From Flavihumibacter sp. ZG627 (GTDB lineage: Bacteria; Bacteroidota; Bacteroidia; Chitinophagales; Chitinophagaceae): a stretch of 64,000 bases of DNA. The position numbers were made by a program, and so were the translations under genes. Where the stretch lies: the NCBI RefSeq assembly GCF_000814325.1, contig NZ_JPHF01000007.1, positions 1 through 64,000 on the forward strand, written 5' to 3'. Shown in pieces: positions 1-9,374 of this stretch. Position 1 is the first letter of the stretch. Every line of letters starts with the position of its first letter. The notes under the pieces were generated by a model. That model was not told the origin of the DNA. It ran no database searches and was given only the letters and a program-made list of their open reading frames with translations.

Positions 1-1806
1 ACCGCAATTATCATCACCAGCTACACCAGGAGCATCCGGTGTTGGATTAATCGTAGTGGAAATCTGACAAGGAGGAGGTCCTATTTTAATAACTCCCTTA
101 CTTAAAATGGTCAACTGTACTTCGTATGTTCCGTTTCCCGTTACACTTACTTCAATACTTGAAACATTTGTAGCGTCTCCAACTATTGTAGCATCAGCAC
201 CAACTTCATTTATGATTGACCAGGTGAAATCGAAATCATCATCCCAATCATCATAGGTTCCGTTGAAACTGTAAGTAAGATTTGCTGTGCCTTCACATGC
301 ATTCGGAGGACCAGTTATAGAACAGGTTGGCAAAACACTTTGAATAACTAAGCAAACCTGGTCTGTTGAACTGCAACCATTTTCATAAGTGGCAGTTGCT
401 GTGAATGTATATTGATTCGCATAAAGCGGCACCAATCCGTTTATCGTGAATGACGCAGTACCATCTCCATTATCAACAAAAGTTACATCTCCCTGGTTAG
501 GTTCGAATGACCAACTAACATCTGCACCTTCACTTGCAGTGGAGGTTAGTGTTACAGAATTACTCTGCAGAATATTTAAAGTATAACAAGTGTTACCTTC
601 TGTTGGAGCAGAGACGCCTGTTCCGGTACTGATTAAAGCATCCACAGTTGGTTTAACAGGAGAAGGTGACTGCAAGGTCAATCCATCTGTACACTGCACA
701 TAATCATTACCGGTAGAATAAGTTCCATCCGGAACTAGTGCAAGATTAGATGGAGTACCATACGGATAAGTGGCACAAATCTTAGCTTTTACCGCGCCAT
801 CGGGAATGATTCCCAATAAAAGATTAAGTGGAGTTGTTCCAAGATCTGTACTTGTAATTGGTACGCCGATCTGAACATCATTCTGATTATAAAGAGTAAT
901 TGAATAAAAAGATGCTTCCTGACCTGCAGCTGCATTATCAACCAATGCCCACTTTCCTGCACTACCTACTACGTTATAGCAAACTGTGTAAGTTTCTCCA
1001 TTCTCTGCACACTCTGTAGTGTATCCATCATTCTCGATCGTACAGGTGGATCCACCACAGCCATACCTTGATTTATAAACAAGGTTCATGCTGTTTGGAA
1101 AACTGGATTTACCAACTCCTGTGCCAGGATCGGCCATCCACATTGCCAGGTAATAATTGGTAGGCTTCTTAAATGAGGGAACGGTAATGGTTGACCAACC
1201 GTTACCGCTTAAACCGCAATCAGCATATAATAAAGTCCCGCAATTTCCGGAAAGGTTATTTGCCTGTGTTGCATTGCCAACATCAGGATAACCTGTATAA
1301 TTTGGAAAGACTGTTCCAGAAGTCAGCTGTGTTGGACCTGCATTAACAGGATCAACATAATAGAGAGCCCAACCCACTGATTCATTGGTCACTATCTGAA
1401 ACTGGTAAGTTCCGGCAAGTGGCCGGATGTCAAAATTGAACCAAACAATTTCTTCGCCCTGTGTTGGACCCGAAACCTGAACGCCCCTGGTTTCAGTTAC
1501 CTGACTAAAGCATGGTAAAGCTCCCGGTATAGCATTAGGTAATGTTCCAATGTTAAAATCTGCTGAATTGTAAATTCCCGCAAATGCTTCCAGTTGTGAT
1601 TCTGTTTCAGCCGAAGATGCACATCGCACAATTCCTTTAGGCTGCAGGTTTGGAGATGCAGCAACTTCTGCAATCCACTCCCCTCCTACTTTCCGCCAGC
1701 CATCACCGGCATACCAACGGTGAGCCGTACATGGCGATGACGCCGGCTGTGCAAACAGCGACGACGCGGCAAATATCAGTAGAAAACTAAAAATGAAAGC
1801 CCGCAT
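1..1806 (-). CDS. Large secreted surface protein with PKD/Ig-like repeats (3' part cut by window edge)
   Basis: An open frame of 602 codons runs from an ATG at 1806 to the first base of the window, so the C-terminus is missing. Residues 1-20 form a clear signal peptide (MRAFIFSFLLIFAASSLFAQ). Residues 20-350 are rich in Gly, Thr, Asn and paired cysteines and include a section typical of extracellular Bacteroidota proteins. From about residue 390 onward, PKD/Ig-like beta-sandwich stretches appear (YTFTATATYENGC, TYEVQLTIL). This is the usual build of giant secreted adhesins or T9SS cargo, but the C-terminal sorting domain that would prove T9SS export lies outside the window. No catalytic domain is recognised. 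The role in adhesion is inferred from architecture only. Confidence 0.8.
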   Translation of the reverse strand, partial: MRAFIFSFLLIFAASSLFAQPASSPCTAHRWYAGDGWRKVGGEWIAEVAASPNLQPKGIVRCASSAETESQLEAFAGIYNSADFNIGTLPNAIPGALPCFSQVTETRGVQVSGPTQGEEIVWFNFDIRPLAGTYQFQIVTNESVGWALYYVDPVNAGPTQLTSGTVFPNYTGYPDVGNATQANNLSGNCGTLLYADCGLSGNGWSTITVPSFKKPTNYYLAMWMADPGTGVGKSSFPNSMNLVYKSRYGCGGSTCTIENDGYTTECAENGETYTVCYNVVGSAGKWALVDNAAAGQEASFYSITLYNQNDVQIGVPITSTDLGTTPLNLLLGIIPDGAVKAKICATYPYGTPSNLALVPDGTYSTGNDYVQCTDGLTLQSPSPVKPTVDALISTGTGVSAPTEGNTCYTLNILQSNSVTLTSTASEGADVSWSFEPNQGDVTFVDNGDGTASFTINGLVPLYANQYTFTATATYENGCSSTDQVCLVIQSVLPTCSITGPPNACEGTANLTYSFNGTYDDWDDDFDFTWSIINEVGADATIVGDATNVSSIEVSVTGNGTYEVQLTILSKGVIKIGPPPCQISTTINPTPDAPGVAGDDNCG

Positions 1807-2601
1807 GACCCGCAAAGCGGCGCCGGAACTCCCTGATAGGGTTTTTGAACAACATCGCGTGGATGTACGCTCATACGGATGCACGCCTCTTAGGCCTGCA
1901 CCATTTTGGGTAAAAATGGGGACCATACAATAAGTTTTATGTATGAAAAAAAATACTACTGCGCAGAGCAGGCGCATGGCTTACCCAGGATAATTGAAAA
2001 AAGGCATTAAGAGGAGATCAACAGAATAGATTCAAGAAGGTACGTAGACAAGGGTTAATCAGGAGATAGAAGAATAGAACCCAAATATAGTAATAAGCCG
2101 CCTGCATTGTCAATAGTATGTTAAACATATATTTCTGCAACATTGATGCAATTCAATAATAATAACCCAATTTTCCATTTTTAACAGATTGTGGAAAAAA
2201 ACCAAAAATAAATTGCTTGACGATTATCAATTTTCGACGAATGACCACTAACGTCCAGTTATACCCGAAAAGCATTCGTATTATTTTTATTTTATATTTA
2301 TTAACAGTACATTAAGAAATCAGTATCCGCAGTAATACTATTCACCGAAGAACAGACCCTGGTTCAGGGTTTAAGAAAATGATGAAAACTCAATATTAGC
2401 GGCCTTTTTCACGCAATTCATTGGCATATTTATTGGTTATAGAGTGAGACTGATTCGAGTGCCTGTGAAAAACGAAATAGTCCCCTTTCAAGACTTCTAT
2501 TTGACCTTTTCCAAGCACATTATTGAACCAAACAAAACATTGTTCCATTTAAAGGGATTAGCGCGCTATTCCCATAAACCCTATAATTAAAATCGATACG
2601 T
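1807..2601. other. Long AT-rich divergent intergenic region
   Basis: About 800 bases separate the divergent surface-protein and protease genes. Apart from the candidate minus-strand promoter I see no convincing reading frame or RNA gene. The part from about 2100 to 2400 is very AT-rich. A short weak dyad around 2358-2370 (ccctg-gtt-caggg) is too small to call a terminator. No consensus promoter was found for the plus-strand gene at 2602. Confidence 0.5.
2082..2113 (-). promoter_or_regulatory. Candidate promoter for the surface-protein gene
   Basis: On the minus strand TTG (2113-2111) is followed after 21 nt by TATATTTG (2089-2082), close to the Bacteroidota consensus TTG-N19-TAnnTTTG. It would give a leader of about 270 nt before the ATG at 1806. 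Not proven by sequence alone. Confidence 0.4.
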
Positions 2602-3699
2602 ATGCGAAAAATCCAATTGAAAAACCTTGCAGGCATCTCACTGCTCATTGTGGGAAGCCTGAGTTCCTGCCAGAAAGAAATTAGTGACCAGCAGGAAGCA
2701 CTATACGAAGGCCCAGGATCTGAAAGATCACTGGGAGCAATTTTCGATGATGCTGCCGAAATCATGAAAGTGAAGGCAGTAGTTTCAGCTGATTATGCCG
2801 CTGGAAAATTTAATTCCTTTACTACCGGAGATGCAGTATTGGGTGCAAAAGGCGGTGGTAATGGAGCAAAGGGTGGCAAACCCAGACCTGCTGCCGATGC
2901 AGATGGGGATGGAATCGCTGATACAAATGACTCCTGCCCTACCCAGAAAGAAACCTTCAACGGTTACCAGGATACAGATGGATGCCCCGATACTGCACCA
3001 GTTCCCACTGATCCCGAAGTTCTGCCTCCACCTCCAACAACAATTCCTGCGAGTTTCATAATGCCCGCCCCTCCTGTTGCTAACCAGGGAAGTGAGTCAA
3101 CCTGCGTTACTTTTGCGGCCGTTTATAACGCACGATCAATTGAACAATATTACAAGACTGGTGCTACCAGTTTCAGTTTATCTTCCAATATTTTCAGTCC
3201 GGAGTTTGTTTATAACCAAACAAAGGTGAGCAGTAGTTGTGCCAGCGGATCGGCAGTTATCACCACACTTAATTTCCTGGTGAACAAAGGAAGCTGTACC
3301 TGGAGTACCATGCCATATTCCTCCAGTGATGGCTGTACTACTTTGCCAACAACTACTCAAACTGCGGAAGCGGCCAATTACCGCATCAGTTCATATGTTC
3401 GTGTACTAGCAAGTGATCGTACTGCTATGAAACAAATGCTGGCAGCCAAACATCCTTTAATAATGACCTTTACTGCGGATGCTAACTTTTACAATTATAA
3501 AGCTGGTACTATTTGGAACAGCTACTCTACAACATTCTATGGCCCGCATGCTATGACCATTGTTGGTTATGATGATGCTAAACAAGCTTATAAAGCCGTT
3601 AACCAATGGGGTACATCCTGGGGAGATGCAGGATATATCTGGATCGCTTATGATTTCCTGCCCTCCATCAGCTACGACCTTTACTCGATCAAACTCTGA
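2602..3699 (+). CDS. Papain-like (C1) cysteine protease lipoprotein with a TSP3-type calcium repeat
   Basis: The 365-residue protein starts with a lipoprotein signal ending in LSSC (Cys23), so it should be anchored in a membrane, probably on the cell surface. Residues 98-131 carry an Asp-rich thrombospondin-type-3-like repeat (DADGDGIADTNDSCP, then DTDGCPD), which usually binds calcium. A Pro-rich linker follows. Residues 150-365 form a C1 peptidase domain: the oxyanion Gln and nucleophile lie in NQGSESTCVTF (Cys168), the catalytic His in GPHAMTIVGYD (His316) and the Asn in NQWGTSWGDAGY (Asn334). All three catalytic positions are kept, so it should be active. No inhibitory propeptide is evident; residues 30-95 are low-complexity. 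Substrate unknown. It stands alone and is followed by a strong terminator. Confidence 0.85.
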   Translation: MRKIQLKNLAGISLLIVGSLSSCQKEISDQQEALYEGPGSERSLGAIFDDAAEIMKVKAVVSADYAAGKFNSFTTGDAVLGAKGGGNGAKGGKPRPAADADGDGIADTNDSCPTQKETFNGYQDTDGCPDTAPVPTDPEVLPPPPTTIPASFIMPAPPVANQGSESTCVTFAAVYNARSIEQYYKTGATSFSLSSNIFSPEFVYNQTKVSSSCASGSAVITTLNFLVNKGSCTWSTMPYSSSDGCTTLPTTTQTAEAANYRISSYVRVLASDRTAMKQMLAAKHPLIMTFTADANFYNYKAGTIWNSYSTTFYGPHAMTIVGYDDAKQAYKAVNQWGTSWGDAGYIWIAYDFLPSISYDLYSIKL

Positions 3700-3721
3700 T
3701 CAAACATTTGATAGTTAATTA

Positions 3722-3757
3722 AAACAGGCCGCCTCAGTAAACTGAGGCGGCCTGTTT
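3722..3757 (+). terminator. Rho-independent terminator after the cysteine protease gene
   Basis: A perfect 16-bp stem (3722-3737 with 3742-3757) with loop TAAA, GC-rich in the middle and ending in a short T-rich run. It lies 22 bases after the stop codon. Confidence 0.85.
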
Positions 3758-3846
3758 GTTTTGAATACTTCCCGTCAACATGGGTAATAATAAGGCTGTG
3801 CTGTTACATTTTAAAGTCATTTTCGAAATTGGGTCACATTTGTTCT

Positions 3847-3932
3847 ATCCTAGGGTTATCCTAGGGTTTTCTTAGGGTTTATAGCCCAGAATAACGCTGG
3901 CATAACCCTGACATAACCCTAGTACTAAAGAG
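3847..3932. repeat. Cluster of TAGGGTTA-type repeats in both orientations
   Basis: Within 85 bases there are three copies of a CTAGGGTT / TTAGGGTT unit (about 3848-3880) and then two copies in inverted orientation (ATAACCCT at about 3903 and ATAACCCTAG at about 3914). The two sets can pair into a long imperfect hairpin. It lies between the terminators of two convergent genes. Function unknown. Confidence 0.7.
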
Positions 3933-3990
3933 ATAAAATGCATAAACAACACATATTAAATATTGGAATCAGTAAAGCCTGGGCATAAAA

Positions 3991-4014
3991 AAAGCCATCC
4001 TTTCGGATGGCTTT
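3991..4014 (-). terminator. Terminator of fusA
   Basis: Stem 3991-4000 (aaagccatcc) with 4005-4014 and loop TTTC. Read on the minus strand it is followed by a run of T (complement of 3985-3993). It lies 20 bases after the fusA stop. Confidence 0.85.
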
Positions 4015-4033
4015 GCTATAATCTGAATAATTA

Positions 4034-6178
4034 TCAGGCATTCACTTTTCCTTTCACCTTAGCGATCACTTCTTCAGCGATGTTATTAGGTGCCGGAGCA
4101 TAATGAGAAAACTCCATGGTAGAAGAAGCACGACCTGAAGAAAGGGAACGTAACTGTGTTACATAACCGAACATTTCACTCAGCGGCACTTTTGCTTTAA
4201 TAACCTGTGCACCTGCACGGCTATCCATTCCTTCCATCATTCCCCTGCGACGGTTAAGGTCACCTGTTACATCTCCCATGTACTGGTCTGGCGTAACAAC
4301 CTCAACTTTCATGATAGGCTCAAGGAGAACTGGTTTGGCCTTACGGGCTGCTTCACGGAAACCTTGCTTTGCACAAAGTTCAAATGACATCGCATCGGAG
4401 TCAACCGCGTGGAAGCTACCATCAAATACACGGATCTTCATGTTCACAACAGGATAACTGGCGAGTACACCATTTACCATTGCGAGCTGGAATCCTTTCT
4501 GTATTGCAGGAACGAATTCACGTGGAATAGAACCTCCGAAAAGATCGTTCACAAACTGGTATCCCTGACCAGGATTAGCTGCCAGCCACTCTTCATCAGC
4601 CGCGCTGAGTTCGAAAACGATATCAGCGAATTTACCACGACCACCTGTTTGCTTCTTAAGGGTTTCACGGTGTTCAACACGACCGGAGAAAGCCTCTTTA
4701 TAAGCAACCATCGGAGCACCCTGGTTAACTTCCACTTTAAATTCACGACGCATCCGGTCTATGATAATCTCAAGGTGCAATTCACCCATTCCACGAAGGA
4801 TGGTCTGCCCTGTTTCTTCATCTGTATTAACCCTAAGCGTCGGATCTTCTTCAACAAGTTTGGCAATGGCCATACCCATCTTATCAACATCAACCTGCGT
4901 TTTCGGTTCTACTGCAACAGCGATTACCGGTTCAGGGATGAACATATTTTCAAGGGTGATCGGATGATTCTCATCACAAAGTGTATCTCCGGTCTTGATC
5001 TCCTTAAAACCTACCGCCGCTCCGATATCACCAGCTTCGATGAAGTCGATCGGATTCTGCTTGTTGGCGAACATTTTCATGATCCGGCTGATACGCTCTT
5101 TTTTACCACTTCTAACATTAAGTATATAAGAACCGGCGTCAAGATGACCTGAATAGACCCTGAAGAATGCCAGGCGTCCAACGAATGGATCGGTCATGAT
5201 CTTAAATGCCAGGGCAGCAAATGGTGCCTTGGGATCTGCCTTACGGAAAACGGGTTCACCTGAATCAGGATCAGTACCCTGGGTATCAGGAATATCAACA
5301 GGAGAAGGCAGGTAACGGCAAACAGCATCAAGCGCTGTCTGAACACCTTTATTCTTAAATGAAGATCCGCACATCATCGGCACGATGCTAAGGTCGATGG
5401 TTGCTTTACGGATTGCCTCATGCATTTCATCTTCAGTGATGGAATTAGGATCATCGAAAAATTTCTCCATCAATTTGTCGTCATATTCAGCTACTGCTTC
5501 AACGAGGCTGGCTCTCCACTCCTGTGCTTCTTCTAACATATCAGCAGGAACTTCGATTTCATCAAAGGTCATTCCTTCTGTTTCCATATGCCAGATGATC
5601 CCTTTCATCTTGATGAGATCCACAACTCCTCTAAAATCATCTTCAGCACCAATAGGTAATTGAAGGGGAACAGCTTTTGAACCAAGCATTTCCTTCACCT
5701 GCTTTACTACGTTGAGGAAGTCGGCACCAGAACGGTCCATCTTATTCACAAATCCAATACGGGGAACGCCATAGCGGTTTGCCTGACGCCAAACAGTTTC
5801 AGACTGAGGCTCCACACCATCAACGGCAGAAAACAGGGCGATCAGTCCATCGAGTACGCGCATGGAACGTTCTACCTCTACAGTAAAATCAACGTGGCCC
5901 GGAGTATCAATAATGTTGAAAGAATATTTCTTTGTATTGGCATCCGCAGTACCCTTATTGGTTGGGAAATTCCACTGACAGCTAACGGCTGCTGAGGTAA
6001 TGGTGATACCCCTTTCTTTTTCCTGCTCCATCCAGTCGGTAGTAGCGGCACCGTCATGCACTTCACCAATTCGGTGAATCATACCGGTGTAACGGAGGAT
6101 ACGCTCCGTAGTTGTGGTCTTGCCGGCATCAATGTGGGCCGCAATACCAAAGTTTCTTTGAAATCTTAAGTCTGCCAT
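4034..6178 (-). CDS. fusA: Elongation factor G
   Basis: The 714-residue product is the translocase GTPase that moves tRNA and mRNA through the ribosome. The GTP-binding motifs are in place: AHIDAGKT (14-21), DTPGHVD (91-97) and NKMD (145-148). The switch I region (ERGIT, 55-59) is intact. Domains II to V follow at the normal length, ending in a normal domain V ([15 protein letters not shown] near the C-terminus). It is transcribed alone with its own terminator. In many bacteria fusA follows rpsL-rpsG directly; here those genes lie about 14 kb upstream on the same strand, separated by the sugar-oxidation locus. It is a full-length, normal-looking housekeeping copy. Confidence 0.98.
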   Translation of the reverse strand: MADLRFQRNFGIAAHIDAGKTTTTERILRYTGMIHRIGEVHDGAATTDWMEQEKERGITITSAAVSCQWNFPTNKGTADANTKKYSFNIIDTPGHVDFTVEVERSMRVLDGLIALFSAVDGVEPQSETVWRQANRYGVPRIGFVNKMDRSGADFLNVVKQVKEMLGSKAVPLQLPIGAEDDFRGVVDLIKMKGIIWHMETEGMTFDEIEVPADMLEEAQEWRASLVEAVAEYDDKLMEKFFDDPNSITEDEMHEAIRKATIDLSIVPMMCGSSFKNKGVQTALDAVCRYLPSPVDIPDTQGTDPDSGEPVFRKADPKAPFAALAFKIMTDPFVGRLAFFRVYSGHLDAGSYILNVRSGKKERISRIMKMFANKQNPIDFIEAGDIGAAVGFKEIKTGDTLCDENHPITLENMFIPEPVIAVAVEPKTQVDVDKMGMAIAKLVEEDPTLRVNTDEETGQTILRGMGELHLEIIIDRMRREFKVEVNQGAPMVAYKEAFSGRVEHRETLKKQTGGRGKFADIVFELSAADEEWLAANPGQGYQFVNDLFGGSIPREFVPAIQKGFQLAMVNGVLASYPVVNMKIRVFDGSFHAVDSDAMSFELCAKQGFREAARKAKPVLLEPIMKVEVVTPDQYMGDVTGDLNRRRGMMEGMDSRAGAQVIKAKVPLSEMFGYVTQLRSLSSGRASSTMEFSHYAPAPNNIAEEVIAKVKGKVNA

Positions 6179-6276
6179 TGTTGTATGTTAAAATGTTAAG
6201 CCTTTTTCATCTCCGGCAAGGAGCCGGTCAAATAGGAAAAACTGACGAAAATCGTCACCAATCCCAATTTGGAGCG

Positions 6277-6284
6277 CAAAGGTA
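6277..6284 (-). promoter_or_regulatory. Candidate -7 element for fusA
   Basis: The minus strand reads TACCTTTG, a match to TAnnTTTG. The position 19 nt upstream reads TTA rather than TTG, so the -33 element is imperfect. A transcript from here would have a leader of about 95 nt. This supports fusA having its own promoter after separation from rpsL-rpsG. Confidence 0.5.
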
Positions 6285-6418
6285 GGTATTAGTAATGAAA
6301 TTATAAGCGTTGTTAATAAGTTAAAGAAATTAGTACCAGGCAGTAAAACAGATGGGTTTTAAGAAACCAACAGGTTATCCACCATTTAAAAAAACTATAC
6401 ATAAAAGTGACTGACATA

Positions 6419-6449
6419 TTGGTAGATAGGTGCAAGCGATGTAAATTTA
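6419..6449 (+). promoter_or_regulatory. Candidate promoter for the H1-like gene
   Basis: TTG (6419-6421), a 20-nt spacer and TAAATTTA (6442-6449), one mismatch from TAnnTTTG. The start codon is at 6498. The rest of the 318-base divergent region 6179-6497 shows no reading frame or RNA gene. Confidence 0.4.
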
Positions 6450-6497
6450 GAAATCAAAGTTTATTAACCCATTTCTCACTCAAAATCACGCATTAAT

Positions 6498-6974
6498 ATG
6501 CCCACAAAAAAGAAGGCCGCCAAAAAAGCTCCGGCCAAAAAGGCAGTAAAGAAAGCAATAGCAAAAAAAGCTATAGCTAAAAAACCAGCTAAAAAGGCTG
6601 TTGCTAAAAAAGCGCCAGCTAAAAAAGTGGCTAAAAAAGCAGTAAAAAAAGCAGCTCAAAAGAAATCTCCAATGAAAAAAGCGGCTAAAAAGGCAGCACC
6701 AAAAAAAGCAGCACCTAAAAAGGCAGCGGCTAAGAAGGCGGCACCTAAAAAAGCAGCGCCAAAGAAAGCAGCCGCTAAAAAGGCTGCACCAAAAAAAGCG
6801 GCCGCTCCAAAGGCAGCTAAATCTGCTCCGGCAAAAAAAGCACCTCCTAAAAAAGCTTCTTCAAAATCAAGCCGTTCTAAAAAGCCCGCAGCGCCGGTTG
6901 AGCAACCATCTCTTCCAATGGTGGAGTCTCCAATGGTTGAAACACCATCGTCAGAATCGGAAAACCCAAGTTGA
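6498..6974 (+). CDS. Histone H1-like Lys/Ala-rich DNA-binding protein
   Basis: The 158-residue protein is almost wholly Lys, Ala and Pro up to about residue 130. It is built from repeated units such as KKAAPKKAA and AKKAVKK, which resemble the C-terminal tail of eukaryotic histone H1 and the bacterial Hc1/AlgP type proteins. Such tails bind DNA through charge and help compact the nucleoid. The last 25 residues switch to Pro, Ser and Glu (VESPMVETPSSESENPS), an unusual acidic end. There is no globular domain, so the function is inferred from composition. At DNA level the gene is a degenerate array of AAAAAAGCNGC-type units and may vary in length between strains. It stands alone between fusA and the sugar locus. 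Confidence 0.8.
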   Translation: MPTKKKAAKKAPAKKAVKKAIAKKAIAKKPAKKAVAKKAPAKKVAKKAVKKAAQKKSPMKKAAKKAAPKKAAPKKAAAKKAAPKKAAPKKAAAKKAAPKKAAAPKAAKSAPAKKAPPKKASSKSSRSKKPAAPVEQPSLPMVESPMVETPSSESENPS

Positions 6975-6999
6975 TTTTTTTATTCAACCCCGAAATAAA

Positions 7000-7027
7000 A
7001 AAAGCCACCGCATATGCAGTGGCTTTT
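7000..7027. terminator. Bidirectional terminator between convergent genes
   Basis: Stem 7000-7011 with 7016-7027 (aaaagccac-c-gc / gc-a-gtggctttt, one mismatch) and loop ATAT. It has A-runs to the left and T-runs to the right, so it can serve both the H1-like gene and the minus-strand operon ending at 7047. Confidence 0.75.
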
Positions 7028-7046
7028 CTATTACTATTCCGCTTTT

Positions 7047-7616
7047 TTAAGTTGCCCAGGCCTTATCTCCTTTATTATAAGGAATGCAGCCTTCATATTT
7101 GCCAGGTACTGCAACATATCTCAATGCCTGCGTAGCACCGATCTCTGAACTAAAATATCCCAATAGCGTCAGCTCCTTCATCATGCGGAAATAATGAGCA
7201 GGATCTTCTGCTTTCTTGGAAGAATGATGGTCCTTCTGCTCTTTATCAAGGGCTGTCAACAGTTCTTTTTTCTGTGTTGCATCAAGCTTCATGAAGCCCT
7301 TGCTGAATTGCTTTTCACTGGCTGTTTCAAGCGCAGCCATCCCATCCACAAAAACTTTCTGATCGGCCTCGGTATAACAATCTGTTACCATCACCTTCAT
7401 GAATGCACCTACCTTAGCAGCTTTTGCTCCAGGCGTATCAGTGGTAGGGATTATGGTTTCTGCCACCTCATCCAGATAGGCAATTTGATCAGTACTAAAG
7501 TCGGTTAGACCAGCTTTCTTATCAGCAGTTTTACAACCGGTAAGGAACATATTTGAACCAACAATAGTTCCGCCCAGTAACACCGCTACCGCAGATACGG
7601 CTTCTCTTCTATTCAT
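7047..7616 (-). CDS. Gluconate 2-dehydrogenase subunit 3-like Tat lipoprotein
   Basis: The 189-residue protein belongs to the gluconate_2-dh3 family, the small partner of membrane-bound GMC dehydrogenases (compare LacB-type subunits of glucoside 3-dehydrogenase). In known enzymes this subunit is needed for Tat export and stability of the FAD subunit. The N-terminus begins MNRREAV, a twin-arginine-like motif, followed by a hydrophobic stretch and a lipobox LTGC (Cys28), so the product should be a Tat-exported lipoprotein. Residues 45-185 hold the family core (DEVAETIIPTTDTPGAKAA, then the C-terminal YFSSEIG section). It is the last gene of a five-gene minus-strand operon and starts 31 bases after the GMC gene at 7648-9369, its likely partner. 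Confidence 0.85.
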   Translation of the reverse strand: MNRREAVSAVAVLLGGTIVGSNMFLTGCKTADKKAGLTDFSTDQIAYLDEVAETIIPTTDTPGAKAAKVGAFMKVMVTDCYTEADQKVFVDGMAALETASEKQFSKGFMKLDATQKKELLTALDKEQKDHHSSKKAEDPAHYFRMMKELTLLGYFSSEIGATQALRYVAVPGKYEGCIPYNKGDKAWAT

Positions 7617-7647
7617 AATAATTCAGTTTTTCGGTTATTGATTGCAG

Positions 7648-9369
7648 TTATAAGTTTCGTTTTTTTAATTCAGACACAGCATGATCAGCAGCCCTTGCTG
7701 TAAGAGCCATGTAAGTTAATGATGGATTCTGGCAGGCTGATGATGTCATAGCTGCCCCATCTGTTACATATACATTCTTTGCATCCCAAACCTGGTTAAA
7801 TGCATTGAGTACAGAAGTATTAGGATCCCGACCCATTCTCGCTGTTCCCATTTCATGAATACCATGCCCCATGGCATGTCCGGTATCATAAGTGCGAACA
7901 TTTTTCACTCCCGCTGATTCCAGCATGGCCACCAATTCATTTTTTATATCTTCCCGCATATCCATTTCATTCTGCTTAAGCCCTGCATCCATCGCCAATA
8001 CCGGCAGCCCCCACTTATCGTGACGCTCCTTATCCAATAATATCCTGTTTTCATGATAAGGTAATATTTCTCCAAATCCCGTTGCACCTATTGTCCAGTT
8101 TCCGGGCTCCGTGAGGGCGTCTTTAAATTCCTTTCCAACTGACATTTCCGCTATCTCCCTACTCCAACCCATTCTGCTTGCACCACCCTGGTAGCCGAAT
8201 CCTCGCAAATATTTTCTTTTGTCGCCATTAATATTTACGAACCTGGGAATATAAAAACCATTTGCCCTCCGTCCATAATAGTATTTGTCTTCAAATCCTT
8301 CAACCCTGCCACTCGCACCCAGATTATAATGATGGTCCATAACATTATGCCCCAACTCTCCTGAGCTACTGCCTAACCCTCCCGGCCAGATATCTGTAGC
8401 AGAATTAAACAGCACCCATGTAGAGTTCAGTGCCGAAGCACACAGAAATACAATTTTAGAATTGTAGGTGTAAGTCTTATTATTTTCTGCGTCCAACACT
8501 TCTACACCAGTAGCCTTTTTACTATTCTTATCATAAACAAGTTTCGTTACAATAGAAAAGGGTCTTACAGTGAGATTACCTGTTTTCTGTGCCGCAGGTA
8601 AAGTAGAAGATTGTGTGCTGAAATAACCACCAAAAGGACAACCTTCCCAACACCGGTTTCGAAACTGGCATTTGCTGCGGCCTTCAATGGGAGCAGTCAG
8701 GTTAGCAACTCTGCCAATGATCAACCGGCGCTGGTCACGAAAATGAGCTTTAATCCTCGCTGCAACATCTTTTTCCACACAATTCAATTCCATTGCGGGG
8801 AGAAACTGTCCATCCGGTAAATGTGGAATGCCTTCCAACGATCCGCTGATACCTGCAAAACGTTCTACATGATCATACCATGGGGCAATGTCTTTATACC
8901 GGATAGGCCAGTCGATTCCATGTCCATCCTTAGCATTAGCCATGAAATCAAGATCGCTCAGTCTATAGCTTTGTCTTCCCCACAATAAAGAACGCCCGCC
9001 CATCTGGTAACTACGCCACCAGGTAAAGGGTTGAATTTCCGTGTATGGATTTTCTTCTTCATTTGCCCAATATTCCATCACGGGCTCATTCAGCGCCCAG
9101 CCACGTGCAATCACAGGATAATCTCTTCGTTGCAGGTCAGTGACCTTACCACGATGTGCCATTTCCCAGGGGTGATTATTGGCTGTTGTATAATCCTTTA
9201 TATGCTCAAGTGGTCGCCCTCTTTCAAGCATCACTACTTTGAGTCCTTTTTCACAGAGTTCTTTGGCTGCCCATCCCCCACTGATCCCACTGCCTACAAC
9301 AATAGCGTCATAGGTATTGGCCTCTTTTGCAGAGCCATTGATATTCACTTGTGTTGAATCGCCGGGCAT
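7648..9369 (-). CDS. GMC family FAD-dependent sugar dehydrogenase (copy 1)
   Basis: The 573-residue product is a glucose-methanol-choline oxidoreductase. It has the FAD-binding GSGISG (26-31) in the Rossmann fold, the GRSLLWGRQ flavin section and the C-terminal pair His505 (GIHEMGTARMG) and Asn548 (NPSLTY). Three cysteines, C234, C240 and C244 (CQFRNRCWEGC), sit where FAD-dependent glucose and fructose dehydrogenases bind a 3Fe-4S cluster, so electrons probably leave through a cluster to a cytochrome. It is about 60-70 percent identical by eye to the next gene upstream, from which it is separated by only 5 bases: a tandem duplication. It lacks a signal peptide, and export would have to be piggyback with the Tat lipoprotein subunit. 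Substrate not known; a 3-keto-forming glycoside dehydrogenase is favoured by context. Confidence 0.88.
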   Translation of the reverse strand: MPGDSTQVNINGSAKEANTYDAIVVGSGISGGWAAKELCEKGLKVVMLERGRPLEHIKDYTTANNHPWEMAHRGKVTDLQRRDYPVIARGWALNEPVMEYWANEEENPYTEIQPFTWWRSYQMGGRSLLWGRQSYRLSDLDFMANAKDGHGIDWPIRYKDIAPWYDHVERFAGISGSLEGIPHLPDGQFLPAMELNCVEKDVAARIKAHFRDQRRLIIGRVANLTAPIEGRSKCQFRNRCWEGCPFGGYFSTQSSTLPAAQKTGNLTVRPFSIVTKLVYDKNSKKATGVEVLDAENNKTYTYNSKIVFLCASALNSTWVLFNSATDIWPGGLGSSSGELGHNVMDHHYNLGASGRVEGFEDKYYYGRRANGFYIPRFVNINGDKRKYLRGFGYQGGASRMGWSREIAEMSVGKEFKDALTEPGNWTIGATGFGEILPYHENRILLDKERHDKWGLPVLAMDAGLKQNEMDMREDIKNELVAMLESAGVKNVRTYDTGHAMGHGIHEMGTARMGRDPNTSVLNAFNQVWDAKNVYVTDGAAMTSSACQNPSLTYMALTARAADHAVSELKKRNL

Positions 9370-9374
9370 AATTA

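Noticed and set aside
3847-3932. CRISPR-like reading of the repeat cluster.
   Set aside because: The units are only about 8 bases, have both orientations, no regular spacers, and no cas genes are near.
4409-5152. A 247-codon plus-strand frame inside fusA.
   Set aside because: It is antisense to a highly conserved gene, and its product has no domain features.
6498-6900. Non-coding minisatellite instead of a gene.
   Set aside because: The frame is open with a clear start and stop, and the repeats keep the Lys/Ala codon phase throughout.
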